DNA of 63,356 bases from Salinarimonas rosea DSM 21201 (GCF_000429045.1 NZ_AUBC01000026.1:1-63356); one strand, 5' to 3'. Positions 28,685 to 37,485 are shown, counted from the first letter of the stretch. Notes: generated from the letters alone by a model not told the origin. Numbers and translations: made by a program.

Positions 28685-28802
28685 GACGGTCTCGTGCTCG
28701 AAAGGGCCGCCCGCACATCATGAAAAGAGGCCCGCGCGCGAACGCGTGAGCCTCGTGCCGAGCGGCCCGGCCGCGCGGAGCGGCCAGGATCGCGATGTGT
28801 GG

Positions 28803-28814
28803 GGTCTATAGACC
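28803..28814. promoter_or_regulatory. 12-bp perfect palindrome upstream of carB
   Basis: GGTCTATAGACC is a perfect palindrome about 120 bp upstream of the carB start, in the divergent region shared with an SDR gene. It contains TATAGA, which could be a -10 box for carB on the minus strand, and may be an operator. The rest of 28685-28968 shows GC-rich partial repeats and nothing else assignable. Confidence 0.3.
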
Positions 28815-28968
28815 AAGCACCTCCCGGTGGGAAGGGTCGCCGAGCCGGCGAAGCAGGGGCGTTGCAGCAGCGATGCCGGAACCGCTGCGTCGCGCGTCGC
28901 ATTGGCAGGCGCGCCGCGAGGCTCTACGTTTCGCTATTGCACCGCGGGAAAGAGGGAGATGCGAGCCG

Positions 28969-29745
28969 ATGCCGTACACGCGCTGGACCATCGTCACGGG
29001 AGCCTCGAGCGGAATCGGCGCGGAGATCGCGCGCCAGTTCTCGTCGATCGGGCACAACCTCGTCCTCGTGGCGCGCCGGCGCGAGAAGCTCGAGGCGCTC
29101 GCCGCCGAGCTGACCCGCGCGGACCGCGGCGCTGTCGAGGTGATCGAGCTCGACCTCGCGCGGCCCGAGGCCCCGGGAGAGCTGCACGCGGCGGTGGCCG
29201 AGAAGGGGCTCGTCGTCCACACGCTCGTCAACAATGCGGGCTTCGGCCTGCGCGGCGACTTCGTCGACCTCGGGCTCGAGGAGCAGATGGCGATGATCGA
29301 TCTCAACGTGTCGTCGCTGACGCGGCTCTCGCGGCTGTTCCTGCCGGACCTGATCAAGCGCGGGCAGGGCGGGATCCTCAACGTCTCCTCGCTCGCGGCC
29401 TTCCAGGCGGGGCCGCACATGGCGGTGTACTACGCGACCAAGGCCTACGTGCTCTCGCTGTCGGAGGCGCTGCACGAGGAAGCCAAGCCCTTCGGCGTGA
29501 CGGTCACGGCGCTGTGCCCCGGCGCGACCGAGAGCGAATTCGGCGCGCGCGCCGGCATGGAGGGCTCGCGGATGTTCCGCAGCGGGCGGATGAACGCCGC
29601 GAAGGTGGCGCGAATCGGCGTCGAGGCCTACCGCGCCGGCCATGCGGTCTCGACGCCCGGGGCGCGCAACAAGCTCGTGATGGAGCTCAACCGTTTCCTG
29701 CCCCGCGTGATCATGCGCCGCGCCGCGGGGGCGATGCAGGCGTGA
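28969..29745 (+). CDS. Short-chain dehydrogenase/reductase (SDR)
   Basis: The 258-residue NAD(P)-dependent oxidoreductase has the classical SDR motifs: TGASSGIG near residues 9-16, basic residues after beta2 (VARRREKLE) that favour NADP, NNAGFG, and a Ser...YYATK catalytic set. CPGATESEF follows. It resembles DltE/YqjQ-type dehydrogenases, and the substrate is unknown. ATG 28969 has a GAGGGAG site. Confidence 0.92.
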   Translation: MPYTRWTIVTGASSGIGAEIARQFSSIGHNLVLVARRREKLEALAAELTRADRGAVEVIELDLARPEAPGELHAAVAEKGLVVHTLVNNAGFGLRGDFVDLGLEEQMAMIDLNVSSLTRLSRLFLPDLIKRGQGGILNVSSLAAFQAGPHMAVYYATKAYVLSLSEALHEEAKPFGVTVTALCPGATESEFGARAGMEGSRMFRSGRMNAAKVARIGVEAYRAGHAVSTPGARNKLVMELNRFLPRVIMRRAAGAMQA

Positions 29746-29772
29746 GCGTCACGCCGACGCTCGGGCCGCGTC

Positions 29773-30471
29773 TCAGACCACCTGCAGCGTGATCGCCCCG
29801 AGCCCGGCGATGGCGGCCCGCATCGTCTCCCCGCGGGAGACCGGGCCGACGCCGTCGGGCGTGCCGGTGAAGATCACGTCGCCGGCGAACAGCTCGTTGT
29901 AGCGCGACAGGTAGGCGATCTGCTCGGCCACCGACCAGATCATGTCGGCGAGGTCGCCGGTCTGGCGCGCCACGCCGTCCACCTCGAGCCGGATCTCGCC
30001 CTTCGCGAGATGGCCGACCTGCGAGACCGGGTGGATCGGGCCGATCGGGCCGGAGAAGTCCGCGCCCTTCGCGAGCGCCCACGGGCGGCGCAGGCCCTTC
30101 GCCTCGTCCTGCAGGTCGCGCCGGGTCATGTCGAGGCCGACGGCGTAGCCGAAGACGAGATCGAGCGCCTCCTCGATCGTGACGTCGCGCCCGCCGCGGG
30201 ACAGGGCGCAGACGAGCTCGACCTCGAAATGGTAGTTCTGGGTCATCTGCGGGTAGGCGTGCTCGGCGATCGCGTCCGCCGGAACGGGCTGGAGCGCGTC
30301 CGCCGGCTTCATGAAGAAGAAGGGCGGCTCGCGGTCCGGGTCGTGGCCCATCTCGCGGGCGTGGGCGGCGTAGTTGCGCCCGACGCAATAGACCCGGCGT
30401 ACGGGAAAGAGCGCGCGCGTGCCGGCGACGGGAATCGCCGGCGTCTCGGGGGCGGGAAAGACGAAGGTCAT
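29773..30471 (-). CDS. Fumarylacetoacetate hydrolase family protein
   Basis: The 232-residue single-domain FAH protein has VYCVGRNYAAHAREMG, FFFMKPADALQPV, and metal-binding acids in NYHFEVELVCALS. GYAVGLDMTRRDLQ, DMIWSVAEQIAYLS and DVIFTGTPDGVGPV follow. It is close to fumarylpyruvate hydrolases and YcgM/FAHD1-like acylpyruvases, which cleave or decarboxylate 2-oxo acids with Mg2+. The exact substrate cannot be set. It converges on the SDR gene. Confidence 0.92.
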   Translation of the reverse strand: MTFVFPAPETPAIPVAGTRALFPVRRVYCVGRNYAAHAREMGHDPDREPPFFFMKPADALQPVPADAIAEHAYPQMTQNYHFEVELVCALSRGGRDVTIEEALDLVFGYAVGLDMTRRDLQDEAKGLRRPWALAKGADFSGPIGPIHPVSQVGHLAKGEIRLEVDGVARQTGDLADMIWSVAEQIAYLSRYNELFAGDVIFTGTPDGVGPVSRGETMRAAIAGLGAITLQVV

Positions 30472-30562
30472 CGGCGAGCCTCTCGCGTGCCGCGGGTCGG
30501 GATGTCTCGCGGCGATCTGTAGCGGACCGCCGCGTGCCGCGCCATGCCCGCGGGCGCACGTC

Positions 30563-31201
30563 TCACATGAGCCCGAGCCCCACGAGCGCCACGACGACGT
30601 AGCGCGCGCCTTTCGCCACGACGACGAGCGGCAGGAACACGACGAGCGGGGTGCGCATCACCCCCGCGACCACGGTGAGCGGATCCCCGACGATGGGCGT
30701 CCACGACAGGAGCAGCGAGGCGACCCCCCAGCGCCGGTAGAGCGCCTCGGTGCGCGCGTAGCGCTCGGGCGAGACGGGGAAGCGCGGGTGGTCGCGGAAG
30801 CGCAGGAGGAAGCGGCCGATCCCCCAGTTCACCAGCGAGCCGGCGACGTTGGCGACGGTCGCGACGGTCACGGCGAGCCATGCCGCCGCCTCGCCGAGCG
30901 CGAGCACGCCCACGAGCGCGGCCTCGGACGTTCCCGGCAGAAGCGTCGCCGAGGTGAAGGCGGAGAGCGCGAGTGCCGCGAGCACGGCGATGTCGCCCAA
31001 GGTGGTACGGTCCTCTCTCGTGAGGCGCCGTCCGAACCACGGATCGGCCGCTGCCGCAAGCCGGATCGACGCGCGGCGCCCGCTCTTGCGCGAATCCCTC
31101 CGATAATCTACGTATTCCGCCCCGACGGGCGGTAATTCATTGTCCGGGATGACGAAATCTCGATCGTCGCGTTGATCCGGGCGTGGATCGGTCGCGTACA
31201 T
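30563..31201 (-). CDS. YqaA-like membrane protein (SNARE-associated/DedA superfamily)
   Basis: Residues about 68-212 match YqaA. They contain hydrophobic segments, the acidic LLPGTSEAALVGVLA loop, GSLVNWGIGRFLLRF, and RRWGVASLLLSWTPIVGDPLTVVAGVMR. The first 67 residues are charged and unconserved. An internal TTG at 31000 preceded by GAGAGGA would give 145 residues, the usual YqaA length, and could be the true start. The long form from ATG 31201 leaves only 48 bp to the divergent cupin gene. YqaA function is unknown, and relatives act in lipid flipping. Confidence 0.8.
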   Translation of the reverse strand: MYATDPRPDQRDDRDFVIPDNELPPVGAEYVDYRRDSRKSGRRASIRLAAAADPWFGRRLTREDRTTLGDIAVLAALALSAFTSATLLPGTSEAALVGVLALGEAAAWLAVTVATVANVAGSLVNWGIGRFLLRFRDHPRFPVSPERYARTEALYRRWGVASLLLSWTPIVGDPLTVVAGVMRTPLVVFLPLVVVAKGARYVVVALVGLGLM

Positions 31202-31249
31202 CGAAGCGACGCGGCGTCATGGATGTCTCGGCCGCTCGAGGTGAATGCA

Positions 31250-31924
31250 GTGACTCCCACCGGGCAGACGCACGAACAACCGCTCGACACGCTCCTCGCC
31301 GGCTACGCGCGCGGTATGCTGAGCGCGCCGCTGCACACGCTCGTGGCGACGCATCTGGCCATCCGTCCCGAGAGCCGACGCTTCGTCTCCCTGCTCGAGA
31401 CGGCGAGCGCGAGCGAGATCGAGCGGCTCGAGCCGGCCCCGCTGGCGGACCGGGACGCGCGGCTCGCCGCGATCTTCGCCGCGGGGGAGGAGCCGATCCG
31501 CGCGTGCGCGCCGCGCGAGGCGGGGGACGTCTATATGGGGGACGACGTCGTGCCCTATCCGCTCGCGCGCTTCCTCGGCGCGAGCCTCGCCGCCACGCCC
31601 TGGCGCACGCTGCTGCCCGGCGTGAAGGAATACCGCGTCACCGACAACGAGGACGGCGAGGCGACGCTCTACTGGATTCGCGGCGGCCGCAAGATCCCGT
31701 CGCACACCCACGAGGGCTCGGAATACACGCTGGTGCTGAAGGGCGCGTTCTCCGACATCCACGGCCACTACCGGCGCGGCGACATCGCCATCGCCGACAT
31801 GGACGTCGACCACCAGCCGATGGCCGACGCCGGCCAGGACTGCTTCTGCTTCGCCGTCACCGACGCGCCGCTGAAGCTGACGGGGCCGATCGGCCGCATC
31901 GTCCAGAAGATCTTCCGGCATTGA
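31250..31924 (+). CDS. ChrR-like cupin protein lacking the zinc-binding anti-sigma motif
   Basis: The 224-residue protein aligns with ChrR, the anti-sigma-E factor of the singlet-oxygen response. The N-terminal part, LLAGYARGMLSAPLHTLVATHL, matches the anti-sigma domain. The zinc motif HxxxCxxC is replaced by HLAIRPES, so both cysteines are gone. The C-terminal cupin is complete, with SHTHEGSEYT (HxHxxxE), a later His in MDVDHQP, and a CFC pair. GTG 31250 follows a GAGGTGA site. No rpoE-type sigma gene is adjacent, whereas chrR is normally co-transcribed with one. Confidence 0.8.
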   Translation: MTPTGQTHEQPLDTLLAGYARGMLSAPLHTLVATHLAIRPESRRFVSLLETASASEIERLEPAPLADRDARLAAIFAAGEEPIRACAPREAGDVYMGDDVVPYPLARFLGASLAATPWRTLLPGVKEYRVTDNEDGEATLYWIRGGRKIPSHTHEGSEYTLVLKGAFSDIHGHYRRGDIAIADMDVDHQPMADAGQDCFCFAVTDAPLKLTGPIGRIVQKIFRH

Positions 31925-31953
31925 GTTCGTCTTCATCGCGGTAGCGGGTCGAC

Positions 31954-32190
31954 GTCGAGCCAGGAACCCCGCCCCTGATCCGCTGCGCGGATCGTCCCCG
32001 CCCCGAGGGGGCGGGAGAAGGTGCGGGTCCTCGCTCCTCCCCCATCGGGGGAGGTGGATCGGCGCGAAGCCGACGAGACGGAGCGGGTGCGCCGCAGGCG
32101 CGCCGGCTAAGCCGAAACTGGACGCGTCGAGCCGGGTGGCCCCGCCCCTGATCCGCTCCGCGGATCGTCCCCGCCCCGACGGGGCGGGAG
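31954..32190. repeat. Direct pair of intergenic palindromic repeats
   Basis: Two near-identical units of about 64 bp occur at 31954-32017 and 32126-32190. Each contains CCCCGCCCCTGATCCGC, CGCGGATCGTCCCCGCCCC and GGGGCGGGAG. Each can fold, as GGATC/GATCC and CCCCGCCCC/GGGGCGGG arms face one another. Between them lies a different palindromic piece (CTCCCCCATCGGGGGAG, 32035-32051). The 306-bp gap 31925-32230 holds only these repeats. Confidence 0.8.
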
Positions 32191-32230
32191 GGATCCCCGC
32201 GCGGGATCGTCCGCGCGGGGAGTCGAGGTG

Positions 32231-33598
32231 TCACTCGACCAGCAGGCCGGGGGCGTGCAGGAGGACGAGCTCGTTGTCGTCCTGGACCTGCGGCCCGCGG
32301 GCGGCCGAGTAGGGGAAGTTGTTGTCGTTGCCGACCACGATGTGCTCGGCGTCGACCACGTCCACGTCCTCGATCGTCACGAACGGGAAGCCGAACACGC
32401 CCTCGACGGTGCCCTGCAGCGCGACGCCCTCGGGGTCGGCGATGTCGAGCAGGTCGATCCACGCGACCTTCTCGACCGCCTCGCCCGGCGCGCCGAAGTC
32501 GATGCGGTAGACGCGCTTGAAGCGCGCGGGCGTGCCGTAGCAGTCGGCGTGCGGGGCGCCCTCCGGGCAGATGTCGGGGCCGGTGCCCTCGCCGCCGTCG
32601 CGCTCGATCACGAGCGCGGAATCCGCGTCGATCATGTTGAAGTCGCCGATCGCATGGGAGGCGTCCTCGAGCGGGTAGAACCAGGAGCGGCCGGTCCATT
32701 CCCCCGTCCGGGTGGAGAGCTCGAGGATGCGCAGCGCGGTGCGCCCGTCGACCTGCTCCCAGGCATTCGCCTCCGCATCCCACACCGGGCCTTCGAGCAG
32801 CGGGTAGAGCACCGAGCCGTCGGGGGCGATCGCCATGCCCTCGTAGCCGCGCGAGCGGCGCACGACGAACTGCGCCGCGCCGTCCGGCGTCGCCGGCACG
32901 AGGACGTTCGGGTGGTCGGGCGAGCGCGCGACGGCGCCGTCGATCTCGGTCTCGATCACCTGCTCGACGGCGCCGGAGCGATCCAGCTTCAGGACGTAGG
33001 GCCCGAACTCGTCGCCGATCCAGAAGCCGTCCGCCACCGGCTGGATCGACTCGATGTCGAAGTCCGACCCGGTGAGGTAGCGGCTCTCCGTCGCCTCGTT
33101 GGCGATGCGGAAGGGGACGGCGCGGTTCGGGTCGGCGAGGAAGACCGTCTCGACGACCTCGATCGCGCCGGTCTCGAAGTCCGGGCGCAGGTGGTGGAGC
33201 ATCAGCATGGCGTCGGGGGAGTTCGCCTTCGAGCCGAAGCCGTTGTCGGACAGCGCCCAATAGGTGCCGTCGCCCATCGAACTGATGCCCGAGAGGCCCT
33301 GCAGCGGCTGGCCCTCGATGGGAAGCGCGTAGCCGGTCGGGCGCGGCGCGCTCGACGGATGCGCGAAGGAGGTGCCGGCGATGGCGCCGAGCGTCTCGGT
33401 GCGGGCGTTGCCCGGGCCGGCGAACTTGCCGGAGACCCGCAGGTCCGCCGGCGCATCGGCGGGTGCCGCGACGACGGTGTCGGCCGGCAGGATCGCCTGG
33501 CCGACGAGCGTCGCCTCGACGCGCTCGGCGGCGCGCGCGCCGGCGGCCGTCAGGGCGAGGAGGGAAGCGGAGAGGGAGAGCGCGAGAAGAGCACGCAT
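32231..33598 (-). CDS. Exported phytase-like/esterase-like protein (PF13449 type)
   Basis: The 455-residue protein has a signal peptide (LLALSLSASLLALTAAGARA, cleavage near residue 23) and a beta-propeller-like domain. Conserved phrases are PLQGLSGISSMGDGTYWALSDNG, DIESIQPVADGFWIGDEFGPYVL, and RGYEGMAIAPDGSVLYPLLEG. Repeated GGEG and Asp/Asn-rich loops (VIERDGGEGTG, NDNNFPYS) could bind Ca2+. The family is annotated 'esterase-like activity of phytase', and true activity is untested. Confidence 0.88.
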   Translation of the reverse strand: MRALLALSLSASLLALTAAGARAAERVEATLVGQAILPADTVVAAPADAPADLRVSGKFAGPGNARTETLGAIAGTSFAHPSSAPRPTGYALPIEGQPLQGLSGISSMGDGTYWALSDNGFGSKANSPDAMLMLHHLRPDFETGAIEVVETVFLADPNRAVPFRIANEATESRYLTGSDFDIESIQPVADGFWIGDEFGPYVLKLDRSGAVEQVIETEIDGAVARSPDHPNVLVPATPDGAAQFVVRRSRGYEGMAIAPDGSVLYPLLEGPVWDAEANAWEQVDGRTALRILELSTRTGEWTGRSWFYPLEDASHAIGDFNMIDADSALVIERDGGEGTGPDICPEGAPHADCYGTPARFKRVYRIDFGAPGEAVEKVAWIDLLDIADPEGVALQGTVEGVFGFPFVTIEDVDVVDAEHIVVGNDNNFPYSAARGPQVQDDNELVLLHAPGLLVE

Positions 33599-33735
33599 GG
33601 CTGGGCTCCGTGTCGTTGAGGAAACCCCCGCGCGGGCGCGGATGCGCCGCGGCGGGGTGCCTCTCGTTACGGAGCCCGCATGTCGGCCGCGTTGCGGTGC
33701 GGCGACGGTTCGATGACGGCGGCTGCCTCGTCGTT

Positions 33736-33787
33736 CGACGGCCCCACCGCCCGCGCCGAGGCGCGGACTCCTCCCCTCCGGGGAGGA
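33736..33787 (-). repeat. Dispersed intergenic repeat, copy 1
   Basis: Read on the minus strand this 52-bp unit is nearly identical to the one at 51349-51400. Both share TCCTCCCC, GGGGAGGAGTCCGCGC, and GCGCGGGCGGTGGGGCCG with a one-base indel. The CCTCCCC/GGGGAGG ends can form a hairpin. It sits in the gap between the phytase-like and histidine kinase genes. Confidence 0.75.
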
Positions 33788-33838
33788 AGCGTGGGCGCGG
33801 ATGTCGGGTCCCGCCTCACGCCACCGAGAGCCCACCCC

Positions 33839-35359
33839 TCACGCCGCGCTCTTCTTCTCCTGCGCCACCGGGGGCAGCGCGTTCATCACGCGCGAGGCGG
33901 GGAGGGTGACGATCACCTCGGTGCCCTCGCGGGGCTTGGAGCGCAGCTGGAAGCCGCCGCCGTGGAGGTCGACGAGGCCCTTGACGATGGGGAGCCCCAG
34001 GCCCGAGCCCTGCTCCGCGGTCTTGATCGCCCAGGTGCCGCGGCCGAACGAGGACATCACGACCGGGATCTCCTCCTCCGGGATCCCGGGCCCGGTGTCC
34101 TTGATCGAGACGTATTGCCCGCCCGAGGAGGTCCAGCCCACCTTGATGACGATCTCGCCGCCCTGCGGCGTGAACTTGATCGCGTTCGAGAGCACGTTGA
34201 GCACGACCTGCCGGATGGCCCGCTCGTCCGCCCAGATCCGCGGCAGCGATTCGTCGACGAAGCTGCGGATCGTCTGGCCCTTCGCCTTGGCGCGCAGGTT
34301 CATCATGTGGGCGCAGTCGTCGATGACGTGGGCGAGCGCGATCGCCTCCTCGTTGAGCTCGTAGCGCCCGGCCTCGATGCGCGAGAGGTCGAGGATCTCG
34401 TTGATCAGGTTGAGGAGGTGCTGGCCCGACGCGTGGATGTCGGAGGAATACTCCTTGTAGGAGTCCGACGCGTGCGGACCGAACACCTCGCCCTTCATCA
34501 CCTCCGAGAAGCCGAGGATGGCGTTGAGCGGGGTGCGCAGCTCGTGGGACATGGTGGCGAGGAAGCGCGACTTGGCGAGGTTCGCCTCCTCCGCGCGCCG
34601 GCGCGCCTCGTCGGAATTGGCCTTGGCCTGCTCGAGCTCCACGAAGAGCGCGTCCTTCTCCGCCCGCGACAGCAGCGTCGCGACCGCGCTGGCGTAGAGG
34701 TGGCGGGCCAGCAGCACGAAGAACACCTGCGCGGAGACGATCATCACCGCCAGCGTCAGCGCCTGCGGCGCCGCCGCTCCGAGCGTCGCGAGGCCGACCA
34801 CCAGCAGCAGCGGCGCGAGACCGGCGTAGACCGCGGCGGGAATCGTCGCGGAGAGCGTGGCGATGACGGCCGTGACCATCACCGCGCAGAACAGCACGAA
34901 GATCCGCATGTCCTCGGAGGGGACCTGCGCGAGCAGCTGGATGAGGTAGGACCAGGCGGCGCCGTGGAGCATCTCGCCGCAGGCGAAGACGCGCCGCCAG
35001 ACGCCCAGCGTGCGCTCGTCGTCCTCGCTCGCGCGCAGATGGTTGCGGGCGAGCACGTTCATGATCGTCATGGCGAGCAGCGTCAGCGCCAGCCAGATCA
35101 GAACGGCATGCATCGGCAGCCAGGTCGTGGCCGCGCCCGCGATGGCGGCGGCGAGCACGTAGAGCGGGATCGCCGCGCCGACGCGATACTGCGCGAACAG
35201 CCGCACGAGCTCGGTCTCGAAGGCGCGCTCCAGGCCCGACGACGAGGTGAGCTTCTCGCGCGCGGCGCGCACGTCCTGCGCGACGCGCCGGCGGTGCTTG
35301 ACCTCGCCGGCGACGCTCTCCGCCTCGCGCCTGTCGTTCTGCCCCGCGATGTCCGCCAT
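33839..35359 (-). CDS. Membrane sensor histidine kinase
   Basis: The 506-residue protein has an N-terminal half with about six hydrophobic segments. The linker is coiled coil (ELEQAKANSDEARRRAEEAN). A HisKA domain has the phospho-acceptor His in FLATMSHELRTPLNA near residue 271, and a HATPase domain has NVLSNAIKF, DTGPGIP and GSGLGLPIVKGL. No receiver domain is fused and no response regulator lies beside it. ATG 35359 has a CGGAGA site. An ATG at 35449 overlaps the previous stop codon (ATGA) and gives 536 residues. It ends the fumC-DUF4169-RHH run. Confidence 0.9.
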   Translation of the reverse strand: MADIAGQNDRREAESVAGEVKHRRRVAQDVRAAREKLTSSSGLERAFETELVRLFAQYRVGAAIPLYVLAAAIAGAATTWLPMHAVLIWLALTLLAMTIMNVLARNHLRASEDDERTLGVWRRVFACGEMLHGAAWSYLIQLLAQVPSEDMRIFVLFCAVMVTAVIATLSATIPAAVYAGLAPLLLVVGLATLGAAAPQALTLAVMIVSAQVFFVLLARHLYASAVATLLSRAEKDALFVELEQAKANSDEARRRAEEANLAKSRFLATMSHELRTPLNAILGFSEVMKGEVFGPHASDSYKEYSSDIHASGQHLLNLINEILDLSRIEAGRYELNEEAIALAHVIDDCAHMMNLRAKAKGQTIRSFVDESLPRIWADERAIRQVVLNVLSNAIKFTPQGGEIVIKVGWTSSGGQYVSIKDTGPGIPEEEIPVVMSSFGRGTWAIKTAEQGSGLGLPIVKGLVDLHGGGFQLRSKPREGTEVIVTLPASRVMNALPPVAQEKKSAA

Positions 35360-35445
35360 GGTCTCCGAACGCGCACCCACGGGCCGCGCGATCGATTCGC
35401 GCGCCCAATTGCGCCCAACCTGCCACCGAATCGTTAATAGCGGCC

Positions 35446-35727
35446 TCATGGGCCGGGTGCGGTTCGCTCCGATTCGGGACCATCCGGCGCGTCGAGCGGC
35501 AGGGCGCCGCGGCGGGCGGCGTCGAGGAGCGCGACGCGGATCGCCGAGGAGAGGTTCGCCTCCCCGCGCGCCGCGTCGATCTCGCCGACGAGGCGCTGCA
35601 CGGAGACGCCGCGCGCCGCCGCGAGGTCGACGAGCGCCTCCCAGAACGGCGCCTCGAGCGAGACGCTGGTGCGGTGGCCGGCGATCGAGAGCGAGCGCTT
35701 CTCGACCGGGCCGGGCGGCGCCGTCAC
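35446..35727 (-). CDS. Ribbon-helix-helix domain protein (RHH_4 type)
   Basis: The 93-residue protein has KRSLSIAGHRTSVSLEAPFW followed by EALVDLAAARGVSVQRLVGEID and SSAIRVALLDAA. This is the beta-strand-helix-helix pattern of RHH_4 proteins. It may bind DNA as a dimer, but no partner or target is visible. Its GTG start overlaps the stop codon of the DUF4169 gene (GTGA). The family usually travels with fumC in this order. Confidence 0.85.
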   Translation of the reverse strand: MTAPPGPVEKRSLSIAGHRTSVSLEAPFWEALVDLAAARGVSVQRLVGEIDAARGEANLSSAIRVALLDAARRGALPLDAPDGPESERTAPGP

Positions 35728-35945
35728 GGGGCCGCGTCCGGCGGGGGTTCGCCGCCGTCGCGCGCATCGGCGTCGCGACGATGGCCCTCGAGCCGTCGGC
35801 GCTCCTGCTCGTCGCGCGTGGCCTCGGCGGTACGCTGCGCCTTCGTGCGCCCGAACAGCACCCGGTTCTCCGCGGCGGTCGCCTGTGCCGTCTCGCGCGC
35901 CTTGGCCTTGCGCGCCCGGCGCAGGTTGACGATCTCGGCGCTCAT
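35724..35945 (-). CDS. DUF4169 family protein
   Basis: The 73-residue, highly charged protein starts [18 protein letters not shown] and continues [13 protein letters not shown], which is diagnostic for DUF4169. It is probably mostly helical, and its function is unknown. Its ATG overlaps the fumC stop (ATGA) and its stop overlaps the RHH start, so all three are translationally coupled. Confidence 0.88.
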   Translation of the reverse strand: MSAEIVNLRRARKAKARETAQATAAENRVLFGRTKAQRTAEATRDEQERRRLEGHRRDADARDGGEPPPDAAP

Positions 35946-37387
35946 CCCGCCGCTCCCCCGAGGCTCGGCCCGACCATCGTCTCGGGGCGCACCAGCGCGT
36001 CGAACTCGGCCTCCGTCACGGTGCCCGAGGCGAGCGCCTCCTCGCGCAGGGTGGTGCCGTTCGCGTGCGCGGCCTTGGCGATCTTCGCCGCGGCATCGTA
36101 GCCGATCTTCGGCGCGAGCGCCGTCACCAGCATGAGCGAGCGCTCCAGCAGGTCCGCGATGCGCTCGCGCCGCGGCTCGATGCCCACCACGCACTTGTCG
36201 GTGAAGGAGATCGCCGCGTCGGAGAGGAGGCGCACGCTCTGCAGGAAGGCGTTGGCGATCACCGGCTTGAAGACGTTGAGCTCGAGATGCCCCTGCGTGC
36301 CGGCGAGCGCGATCGTCGCGTTGTTGCCGGTCACCTGGGCGCAGACCATGGTCAGCGCCTCCGCCTGCGTCGGGTTGACCTTGCCCGGCATGATCGACGA
36401 GCCCGGCTCGTTCTCGGGGAGAGCGATCTCGCCGAGGCCGGAACGCGGGCCGGAGCCGAGCAGGCGCACGTCGTTGGCGATCTTGAACAGGGCCGCCGCC
36501 ATGGCGGTCAAGGCGCCGTGGGCGAAGACGAGGCTGTCGTGGCAGGCGAGCGCCTCGAACTTGTTCGCCGCCGAGAGGAAGGGCAGGCCCGTCAGGTCGG
36601 CGATCGTCATGGCGAAGCGCTCGGCGAACTCGGGATGGGCGTTGAGCCCCGTCCCCACCGCCGTGCCGCCCTGGGCGAGGTCGAGGAGCGAGGGCAGCGT
36701 CGCCTCGATCCGCGCGATCCCGAGCTGCACCTGCGCCGCCCAGCCGCCGAACTCCTGGCCCAGCGTCACGGGCGTGGCGTCCTGCATGTGCGTGCGCCCG
36801 ATCTTCACCACCTCGGCGAAGTCGTCCGCCTTGGCGGCGAGCGCGTCGTGGAGGTGCTGCAGCGCCGGGATCAGCCGGTTCGTGATCTCGAGCACGGCGG
36901 CGACGTGCATCGCGGTCGGGAACGTGTCGTTCGACGACTGCCCGCGGTTGACGTGGTCGTTCGGGTGGACCGGGTGCTTGCCGCCGCGCGGGTGCCCCAG
37001 CGCCTCGTTGGCGCGGTTGGCGATCACCTCGTTGGCGTTCATGTTCGACTGCGTGCCGGATCCGGTCTGCCAGACGACGAGCGGGAACTCGTCGTCGAGC
37101 TTGCCCTGGGCGACGTCCGCGGCGGCGTCGGCGACGGCGTCGGCGATCTCGGGGGACAGCTCGCCGAGCTCCTTGTTCGCCATGGCGGCCGCCTGCTTGA
37201 CGAGGCCGAGCGCGCGCACCAGCGGGGCGGGCATGCGCTCCTCGCCGATGCGGAAGTTCTCGAGCGAGCGCTGCGTCTGCGCGCCCCAATAGCGGATTGC
37301 GGGCACGGAGATCGGCCCGAACGTGTCGGTCTCCGTGCGCGTGTCGGGGGTCGCCCCCGCGTCCTCTCGACCCATCCCAGACGACAT
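35942..37387 (-). CDS. fumC: Class II fumarate hydratase
   Basis: FumC interconverts fumarate and malate in the TCA cycle without an iron-sulfur cluster. The 481-residue protein has [62 protein letters not shown], and the fumarase/aspartase signature [13 protein letters not shown] with the catalytic Ser loop. The N-terminus is slightly longer than in E. coli, by about 15 residues from ATG 37387, which has an AGGAGA site. Confidence 0.96.
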   Translation of the reverse strand: MSSGMGREDAGATPDTRTETDTFGPISVPAIRYWGAQTQRSLENFRIGEERMPAPLVRALGLVKQAAAMANKELGELSPEIADAVADAAADVAQGKLDDEFPLVVWQTGSGTQSNMNANEVIANRANEALGHPRGGKHPVHPNDHVNRGQSSNDTFPTAMHVAAVLEITNRLIPALQHLHDALAAKADDFAEVVKIGRTHMQDATPVTLGQEFGGWAAQVQLGIARIEATLPSLLDLAQGGTAVGTGLNAHPEFAERFAMTIADLTGLPFLSAANKFEALACHDSLVFAHGALTAMAAALFKIANDVRLLGSGPRSGLGEIALPENEPGSSIMPGKVNPTQAEALTMVCAQVTGNNATIALAGTQGHLELNVFKPVIANAFLQSVRLLSDAAISFTDKCVVGIEPRRERIADLLERSLMLVTALAPKIGYDAAAKIAKAAHANGTTLREEALASGTVTEAEFDALVRPETMVGPSLGGAAG

Positions 37388-37485
37388 GGCGCGGTCTCCT
37401 CTCGGCCGATCGAAGCACCACATGTAACCCGGAGAGGGCCCGCCCGGCACCCCCTACGAGCCGCCGAGCCGCCCACGGAGAGCGC

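Noticed and set aside
24527-28723. 1398-codon plus-strand frame opposite greA and carB
   Set aside because: It is antisense to two unmistakable housekeeping genes and has a repetitive, domain-free translation.
31925-32230. CRISPR-like array
   Set aside because: There are only two repeat units with a long unrelated middle, and they are palindromic and GC-rich. This suits REP-like elements, not CRISPR.
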